DNA of 64,000 nt from Mangrovimicrobium sp033283325 (GTDB lineage Bacteria > Pseudomonadota > Gammaproteobacteria > Pseudomonadales > Halieaceae): contig JAWMQO010000001.1 of assembly GCA_033283325.1 (NCBI GenBank), positions 1,488,001-1,552,000 of the forward strand. Reading direction: 5' to 3'. The notes under the pieces were generated by a model. It did no database searches and had not been told where the DNA came from. It saw only the letters and a program-made list of their open reading frames with translations. Numbering within the stretch: the stretch's first letter is position 1; every line of letters starts with the position of its first letter. The position numbers and the translations under genes are program-made. Positions 52,961 to 61,271 of the stretch are shown here, piece after piece.

Positions 52961-53233
52961 GTGTTTTCCTCTCTTCTTGCGGGTGTTCTGAAACGCCGGC
53001 ACGCCCCAGTGTGTCTGGCAGGTGACGGCACAAGGCCTATGGTCCGCGCGCGCCCCGAAAGAGTCAATCGAATGGCGGTCGCTGGTCGCAGCACAATGTC
53101 GATTCGTCGATTCCGGGCCGGCGTGAGCAATTCACTGGAATCCCATGGCCCTCTCGCTCAAAATAGGCCGCCCGGAATTTGAGACAACACCGCACTGCCA
53201 ACAAGCCGCGCAGCGAGGTGACAGCAACACAAC

Positions 53234-54220
53234 ATGATCGAAGCAAACAAGCTGGACCGGCGTTTTTCAATTGCGCCCATGATGGACTGGAGTGACCACC
53301 ACTGCCGGTACTTCTGGCGGCTGCTCACCCGGCAGGCCCTGCTCTACACCGAAATGGTCACCACCGGCGCGCTGATCCACGGCGACCGCGAGCGCTTCCT
53401 GCGCTACAACCCGGAGGAACACCCGGTGGCCCTGCAACTGGGCGGCTCGGACCCGAAGGACCTGGCCCGCTGTGCCGGCTGGGCGCAGGAATGGGGCTAC
53501 GACGAGGTGAATATCAATTGCGGCTGCCCCTCCGACCGGGTGCAGTCCGGCATGTTCGGCGCCTGCCTGATGGCGCAGCCGAAGCTGGTCGCGGACTGCG
53601 TGCGCGCCATGCGCGAAGCCTGTGACATCCCGGTCACGGTCAAGCACCGTATCGGTATCGATGACATGGAATCCTATGGCGAGCTCACGGATTTCGTCGG
53701 CACCATCGCCGGGGCCGGCTGCGAGGTGTTTATCGTGCATGCGCGCAAGGCCTGGTTGCAGGGCCTGTCGCCGAAGGAGAACCGCGAGATTCCTCCCCTC
53801 AACTACCCGTGGGTCTACCAGTTGAAGCAGGAATTTCCCGACCTGGAAGTCGTGATCAACGGCGGCATCCAGACCATCGATGAATGCGAGGAACACCTTC
53901 GCCACGTGGACGGAGTCATGCTCGGCCGGGAGGCCTACCAGAACCCCTGGATGCTGGCGGAAGTGGATTCACGCCTCTTCGGCGCCGAGGCGCCGGCCTC
54001 CACTCGCGATGAAGTTATCGAGGGCCTGCTGCCCTACGTGGAAGCCCAGCTCGCCGCGGGCGGCCAGCTCAATCACATCACCCGGCATATCCTCGGCCTC
54101 TACCAGGGGGTTCCCGGCGCGCGCAAGTTCCGCCGTCACCTGAGCGAGAACGCCTACCGGAAAACCGCCGGCAGCGAAGTGCTGGTAGCCGCCTACCAGC
54201 AAACCCGCAGCGCCGCCTGA
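53234..54220 (+). CDS. dusA: tRNA-dihydrouridine(20/20a) synthase
   Basis: 328 residues. FMN-dependent reduction of U20/U20a in tRNA D-loops. TIM barrel with substrate-activating cysteine in NINCGCPSDRVQ, FMN contacts (VKHRIGID, HARKAWLQGLSPKENR, NGGIQT) and a helical C-terminal domain. SIAPMMDWSDHHCRYF is the DusA-subfamily start. Transcribed alone. A hairpin after the stop (54229-54248) may end transcripts from both sides. Confidence 0.95.
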   Translation: MIEANKLDRRFSIAPMMDWSDHHCRYFWRLLTRQALLYTEMVTTGALIHGDRERFLRYNPEEHPVALQLGGSDPKDLARCAGWAQEWGYDEVNINCGCPSDRVQSGMFGACLMAQPKLVADCVRAMREACDIPVTVKHRIGIDDMESYGELTDFVGTIAGAGCEVFIVHARKAWLQGLSPKENREIPPLNYPWVYQLKQEFPDLEVVINGGIQTIDECEEHLRHVDGVMLGREAYQNPWMLAEVDSRLFGAEAPASTRDEVIEGLLPYVEAQLAAGGQLNHITRHILGLYQGVPGARKFRRHLSENAYRKTAGSEVLVAAYQQTRSAA

Positions 54221-54224
54221 ACGT

Positions 54225-54248
54225 AAAACGGGCGCCCGAGGGCGCCCG
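54225..54248 (-). terminator. Hairpin terminator between convergent dusA and crotonase genes
   Basis: GC-only stem of 8 bp (CGGGCGCC with GGCGCCCG) and a 4-base loop. On the minus strand it is followed by TTTT, about 25 bases after the crotonase stop. On the plus strand it lies 9 bases after dusA but lacks a T run. Confidence 0.65.
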
Positions 54249-54271
54249 CTTCAGCTAAACCCCTTAAAATA

Positions 54272-55267
54272 TCAGGGCTTTTTGCGGTTGGAGTGCGCCA
54301 GGCGCCACTCCGGCGGGTAGAGCATGTCCACATCCTTGACCACGTTGTTGAGGCCCCGCTCCTTGAACACCTCGTCGCCGAGGACGATATCGCCGGCGCC
54401 CTTGTCCTCCTTGACCGCGGGCAGCATGCCCTCGACCCAGGCGCTGACCAGGCTGCCCATGTACTCGCCCTTGTGCTGCTTGAAGACTTCGAAGAAGGTC
54501 TTCTGCACCTGCACCGTGTCCACCGGGCGGGAGGTCGCACAGGCCCGGGCGTACTTCATGGTTTCCTCTTCGAGCTTGTCGCGGGGCACCACGCTGTTGA
54601 CGAAGCCGATCTCGTACATCTCCTTCGCGGTGAAGGGACGGCCGGTGAACATCATTTCCATGAACTTGCGCACACCCATGGTCTCGGCCCATTGCCAGAG
54701 GCGCGGCGCCCAGCCCACGTAGCGGAAGGAGGGGTGGCCGAAGAGCGTGTCCTCGGAGGAGACAATCAGGTCGACGTCCGCGGCCTGGTAGAAGTGCCAG
54801 CCGTAGCAGTAGCCCTTGGTCTCGAGGATGGAGATCTTCTTGAACTCCTGCAGGGAGCGGTTGCCCGCCGGCGCCTTGGCGTACTCATCCACCAGGCTGT
54901 GGATGAAGCGGAAGGTGCCCTTGGGCGGATACTTCACATCCGGGTCGTCGATACCGAACTCGGGCAGCAGGGAAACGTCGCCGGTGGATTCCGACAGCAT
55001 GTCCGCCTGCTCCGGCAGGTCACCGCCCGCACCCACATTGTTACCCTCACCGCGGATCACCAGTACCTTCACGTCATCGTCGACGTTGGCCTTGTGGATG
55101 AACTCGCCGTAGAGCTGGCGCATGCCGATGTTCATGGCATTCTGCTTGTCCGGGCGGTTGAAGGTGATCGTGGCGATCTTGGTCTTCTTGTCCTTCTCGT
55201 ACTTGATCCAGCCCTCGTCCAGCGCCTCTTGCTTGAGGGTGACGTGGTCTCTCAGTTCTACAGTCAT
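54272..55267 (-). CDS. Crotonase-superfamily protein with atypical active site
   Basis: 331 residues. Recognisable enoyl-CoA hydratase fold (ITFNRPDKQNAMN, oxyanion-type GGDLPEQADM, FGHPSFRYVGWAP, FTGRPFTAKEMYEIGFVN). Both canonical hydratase glutamates seem missing: the ELA position reads GWHFYQAADVD (His), and the PE position reads HPSF (Ser). So a simple hydratase activity is doubtful; hydrolase, decarboxylase, isomerase or C-C cleaving roles are known in this superfamily. Transcribed alone. Predicted soluble. Confidence 0.83.
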   Translation of the reverse strand: MTVELRDHVTLKQEALDEGWIKYEKDKKTKIATITFNRPDKQNAMNIGMRQLYGEFIHKANVDDDVKVLVIRGEGNNVGAGGDLPEQADMLSESTGDVSLLPEFGIDDPDVKYPPKGTFRFIHSLVDEYAKAPAGNRSLQEFKKISILETKGYCYGWHFYQAADVDLIVSSEDTLFGHPSFRYVGWAPRLWQWAETMGVRKFMEMMFTGRPFTAKEMYEIGFVNSVVPRDKLEEETMKYARACATSRPVDTVQVQKTFFEVFKQHKGEYMGSLVSAWVEGMLPAVKEDKGAGDIVLGDEVFKERGLNNVVKDVDMLYPPEWRLAHSNRKKP

Positions 55268-55477
55268 CTGGGTTTCTCCCTATGCTTATTTCGAATGTCC
55301 GGGGCCAGGGGCCGGCCTCTTGCGGGACACCCGAGTATGCCCCAGCCCAGTGGGCGAAATCTTGACATCAGGTGCCAGTTCTTGGGTAGTTCACGCAGTG
55401 GATTGGACACGGGCGGCGATTCCCGCGATCATGTGGCCCGCCGTTTTCACCGGAAATGAATGACCACGGAAGACACC

Positions 55478-56431
55478 ATGAGCAGTAAACTCGAGCAACT
55501 GAAATCCATGACCGAAGTCGTGGCGGATACCGGCGACATCGAGGCGATCCGCCGCTTCGCCCCCACGGATGCCACCACCAACCCCTCGCTGCTGCTGAAG
55601 GCGGCCGCCCTGCCGCACTACGCCGAACTTCTCGACGGCGCCAAGGCCTGGGCCGGCGCACAGGGCGGCTCGGAGGCCGAACAGCTAGCCAACTGCTGTG
55701 ACCGCTTTGCCGTGGACGTCGGGCGGGAAATTCTCGGCATCATTCCCGGGCGGATTTCCACCGAGGTGGACGCGCGCCTTTCCTTCGACGGGGAGGCGAC
55801 CCTCGCCCGGGCGCGCCGCCTGATCGGCCTCTACGAGGAGGCCGGCATTGGCCGCGAACGCATCCTGATCAAGATCGCCGCCACCTGGGAAGGCATCCGT
55901 GCCGCCCAGATCCTCGAGCGGGAGAACATCAACTGCAACCTCACCCTGCTATTCGGCTTCGCCCAGGCCGCCGCCTGCGCCGATGCCGGGGTGTTCCTCA
56001 TCTCCCCCTTCGTCGGTCGCATCCTGGACTGGTACAAGGCCAACACCGAGCTGGTGATCGAGCGGCCGGAAGACGACCCCGGCGTCCAGTCGGTGACGAA
56101 TATCTACAACTACTACAAGCAGCATGGCTACGAGACAGTGGTCATGGGTGCAAGCTTTCGCAATACCGGTGAGATTGAAGCGCTGGCCGGCTGTGACAGG
56201 CTGACCATCAGCCCGGCGCTGCTGGAGCAACTGGCGGACGACCCTGCTGAATTGCCCTGCCGCCTGTCCGCGAAGGGGGCAGTCTCGGGAATTGAAAAGC
56301 AGAGCCCGCAGGAGGCGATCTTCCGCTACGAGCTCAACGCCGACGCCATGGCCACGGAAAAACTCGCCGAGGGTATTCGCACCTTCGTCGCCGACCAGGT
56401 CAAGCTGGAACAGTTGATCAGCAGTCGTTGA
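55478..56431 (+). CDS. talB: Transaldolase
   Basis: 317 residues, the TalB length. Transfers a dihydroxyacetone unit between sugar phosphates in the non-oxidative pentose phosphate pathway. The Schiff-base lysine is in ILIKIAATWEG, with DATTNPSLLLKA at the start and SPFVGRILDW in the middle. The ATG at 55478 follows GGAAGA; an upstream in-frame ATG at 55460 is less likely. Transcribed alone. Confidence 0.95.
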   Translation: MSSKLEQLKSMTEVVADTGDIEAIRRFAPTDATTNPSLLLKAAALPHYAELLDGAKAWAGAQGGSEAEQLANCCDRFAVDVGREILGIIPGRISTEVDARLSFDGEATLARARRLIGLYEEAGIGRERILIKIAATWEGIRAAQILERENINCNLTLLFGFAQAAACADAGVFLISPFVGRILDWYKANTELVIERPEDDPGVQSVTNIYNYYKQHGYETVVMGASFRNTGEIEALAGCDRLTISPALLEQLADDPAELPCRLSAKGAVSGIEKQSPQEAIFRYELNADAMATEKLAEGIRTFVADQVKLEQLISSR

Positions 56432-56464
56432 TAGCTTGCCGCTGCCCCTGGGAGGCGGGGCAGA

Positions 56465-56947
56465 TCAGCCCTGCTCGAGGGCCATGATCAGGTCGCGGAA
56501 ACGCGCCCGGTTGGTGTCTGAGAGATCCATCAGGACGCGGTGCGCCTCGATCACCTTGTCGCGCACATCGTCCTCGCTGTCGCGCACCCGGGGAATCTCC
56601 CGCATGTTGTTCGGGCTGTCACAGCGCTCCTCGTGCAATTCAAACAGGTCGAGAAAGCCCATGCTCTTGAGCAGTCGGTTTATGCCCGGGTCGTGAGAGA
56701 AAATAGCCGGCTTGAAACCGAATCGGTCCCGGGCGGTTATGGCCAGCTTCGCCAGCAGGCCCAGGGTCGTGGAGTCGAGGCCTTCCGCCTTGCACAGGTC
56801 CACCCATACGCTGACGAAGTCCGGGTCGTCGAACATCACCTGGAAGAAATCGTCGATAGTGGTGCACAAAGTGAGGCGCACGTCGCCCTCGAGGCGAATT
56901 ACATATGCGCCATTGTGGGTGGCTGCCAGGAATCGGCCATCCTGCAT
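56465..56947 (-). CDS. STAS-domain anti-sigma factor antagonist (HsbA/CrsA-like)
   Basis: 160 residues. Residues about 1-100 form a STAS domain (YVIRLEGDVRLTLCTTIDDFFQ, VDLCKAEGLDSTTLGLLAKLA), with the likely phosphorylatable serine in DSTTLG; a charged C-terminal tail follows. The start lies 1 base after the stop of the phosphatase gene, so they are translationally linked. By analogy with HsbR/HsbA in Pseudomonas and CrsR/CrsA in Shewanella, dephosphorylated protein would free a sigma or partner factor. The kinase/anti-sigma gene is not in the window. Confidence 0.88.
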   Translation of the reverse strand: MQDGRFLAATHNGAYVIRLEGDVRLTLCTTIDDFFQVMFDDPDFVSVWVDLCKAEGLDSTTLGLLAKLAITARDRFGFKPAIFSHDPGINRLLKSMGFLDLFELHEERCDSPNNMREIPRVRDSEDDVRDKVIEAHRVLMDLSDTNRARFRDLIMALEQG

Positions 56948-56948
56948 G

Positions 56949-58130
56949 TCAGCCTCGCTTGCTGATGAACAGAGCCGCGATATCATCCGGTGCCGCCTCC
57001 ACGCGGTCAAGCCCCAGGCGCTTCACCACAGCCTCCTCCGCCATGGTCCCCGCCTCGAACTCGCCGAGGAGGTAGCGCTCCTTTTCTATCAGGTCCCGCG
57101 GTGGCAGATTTTCCAGGATGCCGTCGGAAAACAGGGCGAGCAGAAACTCCGCCGGCAGTTTGATGCACTCTTCGTGGTAAACCGGCTCGTCGAGGATACC
57201 CACCGCCGAGCCCTCGCCCTGCAGGTAGCGCGCGCCGTCGCGGCCGACCAGCACCGGCTGCGGCAGGTGCCCCGCGGTGCTGTAGCGCAGGGTGTTGGTG
57301 TCCAGGTCCAGCACCCCGACCACCATGGTGGCGAACTTGCCCACCTCGAGCTCCTTGATCTCCCGGTTGGCGTGATGGAGCATGGCCACCGGGCTGAGGA
57401 TGGTGTCATCATTCTGCCGGAAGAAATCTGAACGCTTGCGCGCAAAGAGGTTTTTCAGCAGGACCGTGGTAAAGGCGGATGAACTGCCGTGCCCGGATAC
57501 GTCCGCCATCAAAAATGTTACACAGTGATCCCCCACCGTGAAATAGTCGGTGAAATCACCGCTGAGATAGAGCGAGGGGATGACCCGGTGGCTGAAGCTG
57601 TATTTCCCCAACTCCAGCGGCGAACCCGGCAACATGCGCAATTGCACCTGTCGCCCCGCCTGCTGGTCCTGCTCCAGCACCTTGATGGTGCCGCGCAGTT
57701 CGAGATTCGCCTGTTCCAGGCTGCGCTGGGAGCGGTCGAGCTCCCGCAAGATGGCGCGCTGGCGCACGCAGCGCTGCAAGGAGCGGTGCAGGGCCTGGGA
57801 ATCCTCGATGGGATGGACAAAAAAATCGCTGGCGCCGAAGCGCAGGGCCTTCATCATGCGGTCTGGTTCATCACCCTCGCTGAACAGGATGACGGGGACC
57901 TTGGAGTCGGCTTCCTTGAGATTGCGGCGGGATTCGTCCCAGTCGAAATTGCTGTTGTCCATGTTGCAGAGGATGACATCGATATCCCGGTCAACGCGCA
58001 TGGTATCCAGCGCCGCAGTGATATCGGCGTTGACCATGGCGCTGAAGCCGACATCCTCCACCAACATGGCCAGCGATTTGGCCCGGGCGGCGTCTTGATC
58101 GATAACCAGCACGTTTCCGGTGGTCTTCAT
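56949..58130 (-). CDS. Pseudo-receiver–PP2C (SpoIIE-type) phosphatase
   Basis: 393 residues. N-terminal CheY-like domain (about 1-125), a coiled-coil linker (about 130-165) and a PP2C/SpoIIE phosphatase domain (SGDFTDYF, LMADVSGHG, FSDGILE, APDDIA with metal-binding aspartates). The receiver looks degenerate: the phospho-acceptor Asp is Asn (ILCNMDN) and the switch Lys before Pro is His (FFVHPI). So control is probably by protein or ligand binding, not phosphorylation. Substrate: the STAS protein encoded 1 base downstream. Confidence 0.88.
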   Translation of the reverse strand: MKTTGNVLVIDQDAARAKSLAMLVEDVGFSAMVNADITAALDTMRVDRDIDVILCNMDNSNFDWDESRRNLKEADSKVPVILFSEGDEPDRMMKALRFGASDFFVHPIEDSQALHRSLQRCVRQRAILRELDRSQRSLEQANLELRGTIKVLEQDQQAGRQVQLRMLPGSPLELGKYSFSHRVIPSLYLSGDFTDYFTVGDHCVTFLMADVSGHGSSSAFTTVLLKNLFARKRSDFFRQNDDTILSPVAMLHHANREIKELEVGKFATMVVGVLDLDTNTLRYSTAGHLPQPVLVGRDGARYLQGEGSAVGILDEPVYHEECIKLPAEFLLALFSDGILENLPPRDLIEKERYLLGEFEAGTMAEEAVVKRLGLDRVEAAPDDIAALFISKRG

Positions 58131-58282
58131 GAGAAGTACAGCGAGTCTGCCCGATTGCAGCCGACACTACGCCCATAGTTGGCCACAGGCAACTGAGTGT
58201 TTGTCAGTTTGGGCAGGATTTCACATTTTTGCCTGCGTTCATCGATCAGGGCCATGCGGGACTCCAACTGGCTCCAGGAAAC

Positions 58283-59008
58283 CTAGAACTCCACCCACTC
58301 CTCTTCACCTTCGCCAAAGTCGGAAAAAGTGTCCTGTACCTGGCCATCATTGACGAATGTCTCGCGGCTCTGCAGGTAGGCGTCGCGTAGAAAAATGTAG
58401 CGATCACCGGTAATCAGTTCATCGGTATTCAGCAGGCGCGCGCGCCCGTCAACCAGTTCCAGCCCCCAGAGTGAATTCCGCAGGCGAACGTTGTCGATGT
58501 AGGCCGGCACTGAGGTGTAGGTGTCGAAGATGGTACCGGTCCCACTGCGAATCGTACGCGGCCCGAATACCGGCACCATCAGGAAGGGACCGGAGTCGAA
58601 TCCCCACAGTGCCAGGGTGTGGCCAAAGTCGGTGCGATAGGGGCTGATGCCCATGGGCGTCGCCACGTCGAACAGGCCCGCGATTCCCAAAGTGGAGTTT
58701 AGCAGAAAGCGCCCGGTGCACTGGGCGGCCCGGCTGAAACGCCCCTGGAGCAGACTGTTGACCGCGCCGTTGACGTCGTACATGTTGGCGAACATGTTGC
58801 CCACCCCGCGCTGGGCCACGTCGGGCATCACCCAGTCGTAACCCTTGGCCACCGGGCGCAGAACCCAGGCATCGAGCGTGTCGTTGAGGACGAACATCTT
58901 GCGGTTGAAGGGTTCAAATGGATCGATATTTTTTTGCTGCTCCTCGGCCACGGCGAACCCTGCCGGCAGTACCAGCAAAAGCATCAAAAAAATTTTCGGG
59001 AGTCTCAT
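58283..59008 (-). CDS. mlaA: MlaA/VacJ outer-membrane lipid asymmetry protein, lacking a lipobox
   Basis: 241 residues. MlaA removes mislocalised phospholipid from the outer leaflet with the Mla ABC system. Family blocks DPFEPFNRKMFVLNDTLDAWVLRPVAKGY and FGHTLALWGFDSGPFLMVPVFGPRTIRSG are clear. The N-terminus is a cleavable signal peptide (FLMLLLVLPAGFAVAEE) without any cysteine, so it is not the usual lipoprotein. No mla transporter genes nearby. Confidence 0.92.
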   Translation of the reverse strand: MRLPKIFLMLLLVLPAGFAVAEEQQKNIDPFEPFNRKMFVLNDTLDAWVLRPVAKGYDWVMPDVAQRGVGNMFANMYDVNGAVNSLLQGRFSRAAQCTGRFLLNSTLGIAGLFDVATPMGISPYRTDFGHTLALWGFDSGPFLMVPVFGPRTIRSGTGTIFDTYTSVPAYIDNVRLRNSLWGLELVDGRARLLNTDELITGDRYIFLRDAYLQSRETFVNDGQVQDTFSDFGEGEEEWVEF

Positions 59009-59115
59009 CTATCCTTGGTCCCCATAAGCGGACGGCAAATGTTACGCGCCCCTTCGAGGCGGGGCAAGAGCGTCCCCGAAGGCCAGGCAGGCGCCCCCCG
59101 GGGCGCCGGCACGGC

Positions 59116-59874
59116 TCAGTCGGAAGCGCTTTGCGCCTCGCCCTGCCGGGCGCAAACGAGCCCTGCATCCAGCATGCCCCGCAATTCCTGCAGGGCGTAT
59201 TCCCATACTTTTTGTAGCGGCATTCCCATTTCCCCTGCCAGGGATTCGATTACCTCGCGGGTGCCTGAAAAGTTGCCCCGTAGCAGTTCCAGCAGGCGCG
59301 CGCTGGCTGCGGTCAACTGCAGGAAACACACCTCGTCGGCCGGGTTCCGGTAAACCGCCAGCCAGGTGGGAGACGGCGATTCCGGGCGATAGTCGCGACC
59401 GATCATGTGCACCGGGTACTGGTAGGCCAACACCCAGGCCAGGGGCGAGAGGAAAATTATCGCATCCGCCGGACCGAGGCCGGCCGCTGTCGGCGGCACC
59501 TCCTCCTGCGCCACGTCCAGGGCCAGCTCCACCCATTCGTAGTGCGCAAGCTCCAGGAGAAATGGCGGGTCACAGGGCCGGGCCTGGTGTTCCTGCATCA
59601 GGTAGTCGAGGAATTCCTGGCCGATTTCCGGGAACAGGGGGGTCTCGCAGCGATGGATAGCCACGAAGGCCCGCACCAGCTCTCGCCAGTCCGCCTCGCT
59701 GTAGAGCGTGTGGAGAACCGGAAAGCCGCTGCGGATGAAATTGTCGATGTTGTTGAATACGAGATCCCGGTAGATTTGCAGGCGTCGCTCCTCGACGCCC
59801 GCGGGCGGCGGGGATTCAGCCGGCTGGCGCAGGTGGGCCGCCATGGCCAGTTGCGCCTCGCGCATTGCGCTCAT
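59116..59874 (-). CDS. hvfC: HvfC/BufC-like partner protein of the DUF692 enzyme
   Basis: 252 residues. N-terminal DUF2063-type domain (RRLQIYRDLVFNNIDNFIRSGFPVLHTLYSE) and a C-terminal helical part, as in HvfC proteins that present the peptide substrate to the MNIO enzyme. Last gene of the hvfA-hvfB-hvfC unit; it begins 1 base after the hvfB stop, so expression is tightly linked. Role: RiPP recognition and maturation of HvfA. No hvfD (DoxX-like) follows. Confidence 0.88.
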   Translation of the reverse strand: MSAMREAQLAMAAHLRQPAESPPPAGVEERRLQIYRDLVFNNIDNFIRSGFPVLHTLYSEADWRELVRAFVAIHRCETPLFPEIGQEFLDYLMQEHQARPCDPPFLLELAHYEWVELALDVAQEEVPPTAAGLGPADAIIFLSPLAWVLAYQYPVHMIGRDYRPESPSPTWLAVYRNPADEVCFLQLTAASARLLELLRGNFSGTREVIESLAGEMGMPLQKVWEYALQELRGMLDAGLVCARQGEAQSASD

Positions 59875-59875
59875 G

Positions 59876-60733
59876 CTAACTCGCCCCCGCGAGTGTGGCG
59901 GCGGGCGCGGCGGCCGCCTGCAGGTGGCGGATCTGCCCTACTTCCCCCAGCAACTCCGCCAGGGGAGGAATATTGAAATCCCGTTCCAACAGGGTCGGCA
60001 GCGGCCCGAGGCGGGCGTAGGCCTCTGCCAGCAAGTCCCACACCGGGTCGATGACATCCGAGCCGTGGGTATCCACCTTGAGGTCCTCCGCCTCGTCGAA
60101 GTGGCCGGCGACGTGAATGTAGCGCACCCGTTCGAGTGGCAGTTCATCGAGGAACCCGAGCGGATCGTATGTGTGGTTGATACTGTTGACGTAGATGTTG
60201 TTCACGTCCAGCAGCAGGTCGCACCCGCTCTCTTCCACCACGGCCGCGATGAATTCGGCTTCGCTGAGTTCCCTTTGCGGCTGGGCGTAATAGGAGGCGT
60301 TTTCCAGGGTCAGTGGCGCTTCGATAATATCCTGCACCTGGCGGATACGCGCTGCCACGTAACTGACGGCCTCACCGGTAAACGGGATAGGCAGCAGGTC
60401 GTAGAGGTGCCCCCCGGCGGCGCAATAGGTCAGGTGTTCGCTGTAGACGGGCACTTGCAGTTCGCGCATCAGCTCCCGCACCTGTCTCACCAGGCCGATG
60501 TCCAGCGGGTCCGGACCACCGATGTCCAGGGAGAGGCCGTGGAAGGCGACGGGATACTGCTCCGCCAGTGCGCGAAAGCGGCGACCGGCGCGACCGCCCA
60601 CACTGAGCCAGTTCTCCGGCGCGACCTCGAGAAAATCCAGGGCACCGGGTGCCAGTGCCTGAAGCGGGTCCATCAGTGCCCGTCGCAGGCCCAGGCCGGC
60701 GCCCTGGAAGTTTCCGTCACTTAAGTGCGACAC
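59876..60733 (-). CDS. hvfB: HvfB/BufB MNIO (DUF692) RiPP-maturation oxygenase
   Basis: 285 residues. A TIM-barrel multinuclear non-heme iron oxidative enzyme (DUF692). Metal-ligand-like residues appear in AFHGLSLDIG, SEHLTYC, LENASYY, DVNNIYVN, HVAGHFD and DTHGSDV. Enzymes of this family convert cysteines in EGKCG peptides to oxazolone/thioamide or thiooxazole groups that bind copper. The start is GTG at 60733, 6 bases after hvfA; no strong ribosome site, so translation probably couples to hvfA. Confidence 0.92.
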   Translation of the reverse strand: MSHLSDGNFQGAGLGLRRALMDPLQALAPGALDFLEVAPENWLSVGGRAGRRFRALAEQYPVAFHGLSLDIGGPDPLDIGLVRQVRELMRELQVPVYSEHLTYCAAGGHLYDLLPIPFTGEAVSYVAARIRQVQDIIEAPLTLENASYYAQPQRELSEAEFIAAVVEESGCDLLLDVNNIYVNSINHTYDPLGFLDELPLERVRYIHVAGHFDEAEDLKVDTHGSDVIDPVWDLLAEAYARLGPLPTLLERDFNIPPLAELLGEVGQIRHLQAAAAPAATLAGAS

Positions 60734-60739
60734 CCGGGC

Positions 60740-61096
60740 TCAGCTCTCGGCCTTGCCCTCGCCACACTTGCCTTCGCCGCATTTACCTTCGGCTTTCTTT
60801 TCACCGCACTTGCCTTCGCCGCATTTCCCTTCGGCTTTTTTCTCGCCGCACTTGCCTTCGCAGTCCTTGCCCTCGCCGCATTTCCCTTCGCCACACTTGC
60901 CTTCGGCTTTCTTCTCGCCACACTTGCCTTCACCACACTTGCCTTCCTCATGCTTGCTGAAGTTGGCGAGGTCGTAGCCACTGCTCAATGTCTGGGCGCC
61001 GAAGGGATTGGTTTCAGCACTCGCCAGGGGGGCGATGGACGTCGCGAGGAATGCCGCACCCAGTGCCATGGCGAGAGGTTTTTTTACTTGAGCCAT
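60740..61096 (-). CDS. hvfA: HvfA/bufferin-type precursor, nine EGKCG repeats
   Basis: 118 residues. Cleavable signal peptide (about 1-27, PLAMALGAAFLATSIAPLASA), a short spacer (ETNPFGAQTLSSGYDL), then a low-complexity region with nine EGKCG units broken by EKKA linkers and one variant EGKDC, giving ten cysteines. This is the substrate-peptide design of the HvfA/BufA2 families matured by DUF692 enzymes; products bind copper and protect against it. GGAGA lies upstream of the ATG. First gene of hvfABC. The DNA repeat is codon-level duplication, not a CRISPR. Confidence 0.92.
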   Translation of the reverse strand: MAQVKKPLAMALGAAFLATSIAPLASAETNPFGAQTLSSGYDLANFSKHEEGKCGEGKCGEKKAEGKCGEGKCGEGKDCEGKCGEKKAEGKCGEGKCGEKKAEGKCGEGKCGEGKAES

Positions 61097-61271
61097 AGTG
61101 GTCTCCGTAGTTTCCTGTTTAAGTGTCGTTGCTGTCGGGCATGCGCGGCCCTGTCATTTGTTACGCATGGCCTACATTATGGACCACAGTTCGCCGGGAT
61201 GTTTCACGGAAGTATCACGATTATCGCAAGAAACTGTGAACTGGCCGCAAGGCTTTGCTTGTGGCGGCGCC

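Noticed and set aside
60753..60977. Short regular DNA repeats that might suggest a CRISPR or minisatellite
   Set aside because: The repeats are in frame and encode the EGKCG/EKKA units of HvfA; there are no unique spacers.
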